Shown here piece after piece: positions 1 to 4,220 of a DNA stretch of 6,292 nucleotides. A model generated the notes under the pieces. That model had not been told where the DNA came from and did not search any database. It was given only the letters and a program-made list of their open reading frames with translations. This DNA comes from Ruminococcus sp. (GTDB lineage Bacteria; Bacillota; Clostridia; Oscillospirales; Ruminococcaceae). Positions within the stretch are counted from its first letter, which is position 1. Every line of letters begins with the position of its first letter. Made by a program: the position numbers and the translations under genes. The stretch is taken from NCBI GenBank assembly GCA_003446315.1, contig DMBA01000287.1:1-6292 (forward strand). Direction: 5' to 3'.

Positions 1-974
1 GTGGTGGACTTACCGGAACCGGTCGGGCCGGTAACCAGAATAACGCCGTGCGGGCACTTGATCATGCTCTGGAACAGGCGCAGGTTATAATCGGACATAC
101 CCAGCTCATGCAGACCTCTGGTCTTGATCGCGCCGGTCGAAAGGATTCGGATAACGATCTTTTCGCCGTGCACCATCGGCAGAGAAGACACACGAACGTC
201 AAGCGGGATGCCGTCGACGGTCTGCGAGAAACGGCCGTCCTGCGGGATACGCTTTTCTGCGATGTTCATACCGGAGATCAGCTTCAGACGGGTTGCGAGC
301 TGATTCTGAACATTCGAAGATACGTTCATCAATACAACAAGGTCGCCGTTGACACGCACACGGATCTGCGTATACTTTTCAAACGGCTCAATATGAATAT
401 CCGTTGCTTCCATACGGAATGCGTTTTCGATGATCTGTGTTGCGAGCTTAACGATCGGGGCGCTCTCAACACGGTCTCTGGATTCATCATCATCAATTTC
501 CTCGATGGTCTGATTCTCCATACCGAGATCGCCGAGATCGGACATCTGATATGCTTTACCGATTGCTTTTTTGATTGCCATTCTGGTTGCGAGAACCGGA
601 ATACAGTCATAACCGGTCTTTACCTTAATATCCTCAAGAATATTGAAGTTGACAGGGTCATCCGTTGCGACTGTCAGACGACGGCCGGTCTTATTGATTG
701 CAATGACGCAATTGCGTTCTGCAAGATCCTGCGGAACCATGCGGGCGATCTCGCCGTCAACTTCGACATTATTCAGGTCTACAAAAGGCGTTTGCAGTTT
801 TACGGACAGTGCCTGTGCGAACTTAATGTCAGACATAAAGCCCATTTCAACAATGACCTCGCCGAACTTTTTCTGATCGGTCGATTCACGCTGTCTTTGC
901 AGTACCTGCTGCAACTGCTCCGGGGTGATGTGACCTTCCTCAACGAGATAGTCACCAATTCGGATGTTTCTCAT
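1..974 (-). CDS. pilB: PilB/GspE-family type IV pilus assembly ATPase, N-terminal 324 residues (3' end outside window)
   Basis: Cytoplasmic hexameric ATPase that drives pilin polymerisation. Translating the minus strand from ATG at 974 gives an unbroken frame to the left edge. Residues 5-28 form an MshEN-type motif (RIGDYLVEEGHI, then LQQVLQRQ), with a second, weaker copy at about 36-59 (FGEVIVEMGF). The GspE N-domain follows (PFVDLNNVEVD, LTVATDDP, DIKVKTGYD). Next comes the start of the ATPase region: ESAPIVKLATQIIENA, ATDIHIEPFE, RIPQDGRF and a Walker A motif GPTGSGKST at residues 316-324, encoded by bases 29-3. The family is usually about 550-570 residues, so the Asp box, Walker B, His box and any Cys cluster are missing only because the window ends. 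A GGAGG lies 7 nt upstream of the start. The gene is divergent from the prepilin peptidase. GspE (type II secretion) is the alternative, but the linked prepilins and Clostridia-like setting favour a pilus. Confidence 0.95.
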   Translation of the reverse strand, partial: MRNIRIGDYLVEEGHITPEQLQQVLQRQRESTDQKKFGEVIVEMGFMSDIKFAQALSVKLQTPFVDLNNVEVDGEIARMVPQDLAERNCVIAINKTGRRLTVATDDPVNFNILEDIKVKTGYDCIPVLATRMAIKKAIGKAYQMSDLGDLGMENQTIEEIDDDESRDRVESAPIVKLATQIIENAFRMEATDIHIEPFEKYTQIRVRVNGDLVVLMNVSSNVQNQLATRLKLISGMNIAEKRIPQDGRFSQTVDGIPLDVRVSSLPMVHGEKIVIRILSTGAIKTRGLHELGMSDYNLRLFQSMIKCPHGVILVTGPTGSGKST

Positions 975-995
975 ACCTCAACCTCCAAAAAACTC

Positions 996-1024
996 TTGAA
1001 AAATATGCCAAACTGTGGTAAAAT
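996..1024 (+). promoter_or_regulatory. Sigma-A-type promoter for the prepilin peptidase gene
   Basis: TTGAAA at 996-1001 and TAAAAT at 1019-1024 are separated by exactly 17 nt, and TGg directly precedes the -10 box (extended -10). Each box matches the housekeeping consensus at 5 of 6 bases. Transcription would begin near 1031, giving a leader of about 28 nt that contains the AAAGGAGG ribosome site. This makes the peptidase an independently transcribed gene. Confidence 0.75.
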
Positions 1025-1030
1025 AGATAA
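1002..1030 (-). promoter_or_regulatory. Possible weak extended -10 promoter for pilB
   Basis: On the minus strand, TTATCT (1030-1025) is followed after 17 nt by CATATT (1007-1002), preceded by TGg as in extended -10 promoters. The -35 box matches the sigma-A consensus at 3 of 6 bases and the -10 box at 4 of 6. It would give a leader of roughly 20-25 nt carrying the pilB GGAGG. It lies on top of the plus-strand promoter, so the two could not be occupied together. It is the best candidate in the 84-bp gap, but pilB transcription could use another signal. Confidence 0.3.
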
Positions 1031-1060
1031 CAGTACAAACCATAAAGGAGGTACCGTTAT
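1027..1060. promoter_or_regulatory. Inverted repeat (ATAACRGTAC half-sites) over the peptidase transcription start and start codon
   Basis: ATAACAGTAC at 1027-1036 is mirrored by GTACCGTTAT at 1051-1060, with one mismatch in ten and a 14-nt spacer. Written on one strand, both half-sites read ATAACRGTAC. The left arm spans the predicted transcription start. The spacer and first base of the right arm hold the ribosome site, and the right arm ends inside the ATG. It could be an operator. An RNA hairpin is less likely, because part of the left arm would not be transcribed from the predicted start. A chance palindrome cannot be excluded. Confidence 0.35.
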
Positions 1061-1979
1061 GTACAAAATGTTTTCCCTGGCTGCGCTGGCAGCCAACACC
1101 GGCTGGAAGGAATGGCAATACTACGATGATCTTGGCCGTTTCATGCTCATGGCGATTCCGGTCGTATTCCTTTACGGCATCTGCATCGGCAGCTTTTTGA
1201 ATGTTGTCATCATTCGCCTGCCGCGCGGAGAATCCCTCATCAAGCGGTCTTCACACTGTATGACCTGCGGGGCAAAAATCCGGTTCATTGATCTGATCCC
1301 GGTTTTCAGTTGGCTCATGCTCCGCGGAAAATGTCATAACTGCGGTGAAAAGATCTCGGCTCGTTATCCCATTGTCGAGTCACTCAACGGTTTGCTCTAT
1401 GTTGCCTGTTTCCTCGTTTTCGGTGTCAGTGTTTACACCTTCCTGATGTGTCTGTTCACCTCTCTGCTGATTTGCATTGCATTTATTGACTGGGACACCA
1501 TGGACATGTATCTCCCGATGCTGTTTGCAATCGGTCTGCTGGCGATCCCGGCACATTTTGTCACATATCTGCATATTCCGGATCGGCTCATCGGAGGAGT
1601 GATCATCTCTGTTCCGTTCTTCCTGATCGGTGAAATCAGCGGTGCTTACATCAAGAAAAAAACCGGTGAAAAAGTGCGCGGCATCGAACTGGGTGATACC
1701 ATTCTGATGGGCTGTGCCGGTTTGCTGCTCGGTTGGAAAGCAATGATCCCGGCGACTGTCATCGGCATTTTTCTTGCTGTAATATTCGGTCTTATCATTA
1801 AAAAGGTGACTGGCGAATCGAAATTCGCATTTGGCCCTTATCTTTGTGCGGGGCTTCTGCTCGGTGCAATGTTCGGCGAGGAGCTGACTGACTGGTACAT
1901 TCACAATTATGTGGCGCAATTCCTCACAACGGATGAAACGATCCATCATTACACTTCGATGCTCATGCTTCTGCGCTGA
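1059..1979 (+). CDS. pilD: Type IV prepilin peptidase (PilD/GspO-like, peptidase family A24), variant active-site motifs
   Basis: Polytopic membrane aspartic protease of 306 residues, expected to cut prepilin leaders after Gly and, in bifunctional members, N-methylate the new N-terminus. ATG 1059 is chosen because AGGAGG (1046-1051) lies 7 nt upstream behind a good promoter; the frame stays open far upstream, but only as antisense to pilB. The N-terminal domain has GSFLNVVIIRLPRGES (44-59) and a CxxC pair set, Cys67/70 and Cys92/95, with the family spacing for zinc. About seven or eight hydrophobic segments follow. The catalytic aspartates by alignment are Asp144 (AFIDWDTMD) and Asp213 (IELGDTILMG); FGPYL is at 258-262. 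Oddities: the usual GxGD reads ELGD, the Lys usually found two residues after GD is Ile, the LPD that normally follows the first Asp is shifted to YLP without Asp, and a roughly 27-residue N-terminal extension precedes the first membrane span. Its likely substrates are the two prepilin-like proteins encoded convergently downstream. Confidence 0.93.
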   Translation: MYKMFSLAALAANTGWKEWQYYDDLGRFMLMAIPVVFLYGICIGSFLNVVIIRLPRGESLIKRSSHCMTCGAKIRFIDLIPVFSWLMLRGKCHNCGEKISARYPIVESLNGLLYVACFLVFGVSVYTFLMCLFTSLLICIAFIDWDTMDMYLPMLFAIGLLAIPAHFVTYLHIPDRLIGGVIISVPFFLIGEISGAYIKKKTGEKVRGIELGDTILMGCAGLLLGWKAMIPATVIGIFLAVIFGLIIKKVTGESKFAFGPYLCAGLLLGAMFGEELTDWYIHNYVAQFLTTDETIHHYTSMLMLLR

Positions 1980-1987
1980 GCATCGAA
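1955..1987. other. 11-bp perfect inverted repeat enclosing the stop codon of the prepilin peptidase
   Basis: TTCGATGCTCA at 1955-1965 pairs perfectly with TGAGCATCGAA at 1977-1987 across an 11-nt loop. The right arm begins with the TGA stop codon (1977-1979). There is no T-run after it on either strand, so it is not a standard terminator. It could protect the 3' end of either convergent transcript, bind a protein, or affect termination. The pairing is directly visible; the role is unknown. Confidence 0.5.
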
Positions 1988-2023
1988 CAGCGAAACACCG
2001 AAGCATTTCAGGTTTTAGATAGT

Positions 2024-2055
2024 GGGCAGCCGGCAACTCCGGCTGCCCTCATTTT
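2024..2055 (+). terminator. Rho-independent-type terminator after the prepilin peptidase gene
   Basis: GGGCAGCCGG (2024-2033) and CCGGCTGCCC (2039-2048) form a perfect 10-bp GC-rich stem with loop CAACT, followed by TCATTTT on the plus strand. It lies 44 bp past the peptidase stop codon and just before the convergent gene's stop codon at 2064. Read from the minus strand the stem is the same, but it is followed by ACTATCTAAAACC rather than T-rich sequence, so termination in that direction would be weaker. It may still serve both convergent genes. Confidence 0.75.
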
Positions 2056-2063
2056 GTACACTG

Positions 2064-3098
2064 TTACGGGTTGAATACGCTATCTACGTCTGTCATATAT
2101 TCTGTGTCTACATCGTCCTGTACCGAATCCGGCATTGTGAAGATGAAGTAGAAACCGGGGATCGCTGCGTTCGTTCTGGTCAGATCGTCGCCGCCGTACT
2201 GGATCGTGCCGGGGTTCGAAAGATCGAACGGGTTCTGGATCATGGTTGCATAACGCGGATGCGGTGTGGTATCCATGATGTAACGCTTCGGACCGGTTAC
2301 GCTGTAAGTTGCGGTCGCATTGTCGAAAATCAGCTTGAAATCGTCCAGCGGGGTATTGTAGTTGGTTGCCGGATCCAGCACATTCTTCATCGAGAAGGAT
2401 GCAGACTCCGTATTTCCAGTACTATTCACAACAAGGCGGTTGCCGTTGTATGCGTGGTTTCTGGAGATCTCATGGCTGGTGATCGTGATGGTGCAGTCAG
2501 CAGGGTCGAATGCGCCGACCGAACCGGAAACTGTCAAGCCGCCGAGACGGAACTGATATTCATAATTGCCGTACATCTTCTGGTTTACATACCACGGGGT
2601 TGTGTTTACAAGTGTAGGTGGCGTCGAATTCGTAAAATTATACTCATAAAGTGTAATTTCACCGGAATTAAGCTGCGCATCAGCAAAATCTTCCAGATTG
2701 TTATAACCGCTGATGACCCACGAGTTAATATTCGGATCAGAATCAAAAGAGACGTTCGGTGCATTGTTGTCAAATGTCAATGCATAGATCGTACCCTGGC
2801 AATCCAGGAACTGCCGGTCTTCAAAAAACTCTGCCCAGAATTGCTGAACATGTGTGTCACGATTTGTACCGGGATCAAAGTTCTGATAGACGCGGACGCG
2901 GTCAGCGTATTTCAGGTTGCCTTCAATTGCACGCTTGATATTGTCAATACACGCAGTTGAACTCTCGTAATTCGATGTTCTGGCATAGAATTTCGACACA
3001 GGACTCATAAGCTGTGCAACACCGAACATCACAACAGAAAACAGTGCCATTACGATAACCAATTCAACAAGCGTGAAGCCTTTGCGTTTCATTTTCAT
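2064..3098 (-). CDS. Long type IV prepilin-like protein (minor pilin, PilW/PulJ-like N-terminus)
   Basis: A 344-residue exported protein with a class III leader, MKMKRKG/FTLVELVIV. Gly7 precedes the cut, Phe8 becomes residue +1 and Glu12 is the conserved Glu+5. A hydrophobic helix runs to about residue 31 (VMFGVAQLM), then an amphipathic stretch with CIDNIKRAIEGNLKYADRV. The rest is a large, Asn/Thr/Asp-rich domain with beta-like alternation and an acidic tail ending in SVFNP; I recognise no family in it. It has three Cys. Most PilW-type minor pilins are shorter, so the domain is large. ATG 3098 is preferred because AAGGAG lies 10 nt upstream; ATG 3107 is only 1 nt from that site, and ATG 3092 is also possible. 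It is last in the minus-strand set, 75 bp after the preceding gene, with a GC-rich hairpin between. Likely role: a low-abundance pilus subunit at the tip or priming complex (inferred). Confidence 0.88.
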   Translation of the reverse strand: MKMKRKGFTLVELVIVMALFSVVMFGVAQLMSPVSKFYARTSNYESSTACIDNIKRAIEGNLKYADRVRVYQNFDPGTNRDTHVQQFWAEFFEDRQFLDCQGTIYALTFDNNAPNVSFDSDPNINSWVISGYNNLEDFADAQLNSGEITLYEYNFTNSTPPTLVNTTPWYVNQKMYGNYEYQFRLGGLTVSGSVGAFDPADCTITITSHEISRNHAYNGNRLVVNSTGNTESASFSMKNVLDPATNYNTPLDDFKLIFDNATATYSVTGPKRYIMDTTPHPRYATMIQNPFDLSNPGTIQYGGDDLTRTNAAIPGFYFIFTMPDSVQDDVDTEYMTDVDSVFNP

Positions 3099-3124
3099 CG
3101 CTCTCATACTCCTTCCCAGGGCAT

Positions 3125-3149
3125 GCCGCCGGACCCGTCGTCCGGCAGC
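3125..3149 (-). other. GC-rich intercistronic RNA hairpin between the two prepilin-like genes
   Basis: On minus-strand RNA, GCUGCCGGAC and GUCCGGCGGC form a 10-pair stem with one G-U wobble and a GACGG loop. No U-run follows; the sequence goes on as AUGCCCUGGGAAGGAG into the next ribosome site. It is therefore a poor intrinsic terminator. It may instead set relative expression by pausing, RNA processing or blocking 3' decay. The pairing is visible; the role is inferred. Confidence 0.5.
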
Positions 3150-3173
3150 CGCCTTAGAATCCGCTATTGTGAA

Positions 3174-4202
3174 TCAGCGGTAATCATCGTAATTGGGCAG
3201 ATCAGGCACATCCTGATCCGGTGTCATACTATCCATCATCAAGAAGGATTTTTCGTTCAGATTGTACTCGATCACGCACTTATCATAGAATGTTCTGTTT
3301 GCTTCACTGGTTCCGACCTGAACAAACTGATAGAATGTGATCGGGGTTTCTGTCCATTTCTGAACGGAGTTGTCAAAAATCTTGCCGTCAACCTGCAGTT
3401 TGATATCGCCGTGAATTTCCTGTGTGCCGGCAACAATCGGGTCAGCAGCATTGTGGACATGGATAATCAGATCCGGATTCTGTCCATAGGTAAACGGGCC
3501 ATTGATTACTTCTGTTGTGTTGCCGCTGTCAAACGGAACGCCGGGCGAGAAGTTGGTGATGGTAATGGTTTCCATCTTCGACAGAATATTATCTGCATTC
3601 AGAATCCATGTGCGCTTCTGTGCATCGGTAATAGAAGGATCCGCTTCATCTCTTGTATAATAAGGGACGATACGAATATAGATCGGGAAATCCGGGCCGG
3701 GATAAGAACCCGGTGTTCTGACGTTCGTTGTGAACCGCATGAAACGGTAGTGTGCATTATGGGTAATTCCTACATCGTCATTCAGATCCTGGTTTACGAC
3801 TTCGCCGTTCGGCGTATGTGTCACATACTCTACGCCTTCTTTTACGTTGCGCGGATCACTTTCATTATAGGCGCTCCAAAGACCGCCGCCGCCCGGTACA
3901 AACGGGTTGACACGGACAAGTTTCGGGGTTGAGTCCCATCTGTCCGCAGCCGTATCCCATGTGCCGTCATAGCGCACACGATACTCAACGGTCTGGGCAG
4001 CGAAATCGCTGCCTGTTCCGTCTGCGGTTAAAAGGTTATCGGCATATCTCGACTCATAAGAAAGTTGTCTGTTCAGCGAATTGGTAGAACGAATCGTCAG
4101 GTTTACCAATGTCATGACCTGTGCAATGAGCATGGTAAACAGAGCATAAATCGCCAATGAGACAACGATCTCGACAAGCGTCATGCCTTTTTGCTTTTTC
4201 AT
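3174..4202 (-). CDS. Long type IV prepilin-like protein (minor pilin candidate)
   Basis: A 342-residue protein with a prepilin leader, MKKQKG/MTLVEIVVS. Gly6 precedes the cut, Met7 is +1 and Glu11 is Glu+5. The hydrophobic helix extends to about residue 35 (LIAQVMTLVNL), followed by polar TIRSTNSLNRQLSYESRYADN, the usual continuation of the pilin helix. The remaining 280 or so residues form an unrecognised, probably beta-rich surface domain with a Gly run (PGGGGLW), a single Cys near the C-terminus and an acidic end (DVPDLPNYDDYR). ATG 4202 is chosen because AAAGGAGG lies 7 nt upstream. An in-frame TTG at 4220 would place that ribosome site inside the gene and lengthen the leader, so it is rejected. 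It starts 18 bp after the stop of the large upstream gene, implying co-transcription. Probably a minor pilin working with its neighbours; the PilV/PilW/PilX slot cannot be assigned. Confidence 0.88.
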   Translation of the reverse strand: MKKQKGMTLVEIVVSLAIYALFTMLIAQVMTLVNLTIRSTNSLNRQLSYESRYADNLLTADGTGSDFAAQTVEYRVRYDGTWDTAADRWDSTPKLVRVNPFVPGGGGLWSAYNESDPRNVKEGVEYVTHTPNGEVVNQDLNDDVGITHNAHYRFMRFTTNVRTPGSYPGPDFPIYIRIVPYYTRDEADPSITDAQKRTWILNADNILSKMETITITNFSPGVPFDSGNTTEVINGPFTYGQNPDLIIHVHNAADPIVAGTQEIHGDIKLQVDGKIFDNSVQKWTETPITFYQFVQVGTSEANRTFYDKCVIEYNLNEKSFLMMDSMTPDQDVPDLPNYDDYR

Positions 4203-4220
4203 TGAACATCCTCCTTTCAA

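Noticed and set aside
48..1058. Upstream extension of the prepilin peptidase frame by 337 residues to an ATG at 48
   Set aside because: This stretch is wholly antisense to the clearly recognisable pilB apart from the 84-bp gap. It shows no family features, and ATG 1059 has its own promoter and ribosome site.
1380..2036. 218-residue minus-strand open frame opposite the prepilin peptidase
   Set aside because: It is charged, low-information sequence antisense to a conserved membrane protein, runs through the terminator stem, and has no supporting start context.
2022..2960. 312-residue plus-strand open frame opposite the last prepilin-like gene
   Set aside because: It starts in the terminator stem, shows no motif, and its Cys/Arg/Ile-rich composition is typical of the reverse of a coding strand. 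The minus strand has a clear prepilin leader.
3120..3127. GGCATGCC palindrome before the last prepilin-like gene
   Set aside because: An 8-bp self-complementary site is common by chance and overlaps the larger, better supported hairpin.
3123..3932. 269-residue plus-strand open frame opposite the 342-residue prepilin-like gene
   Set aside because: It begins in the intercistronic hairpin without a ribosome site and has the same shadow composition; the opposite strand encodes a clear prepilin.
4203..4220. TTG at 4220 as the start of the 342-residue prepilin-like protein
   Set aside because: It would translate the AAAGGAGG ribosome site and add six residues to a standard leader; ATG 4202 is correctly spaced from that site.
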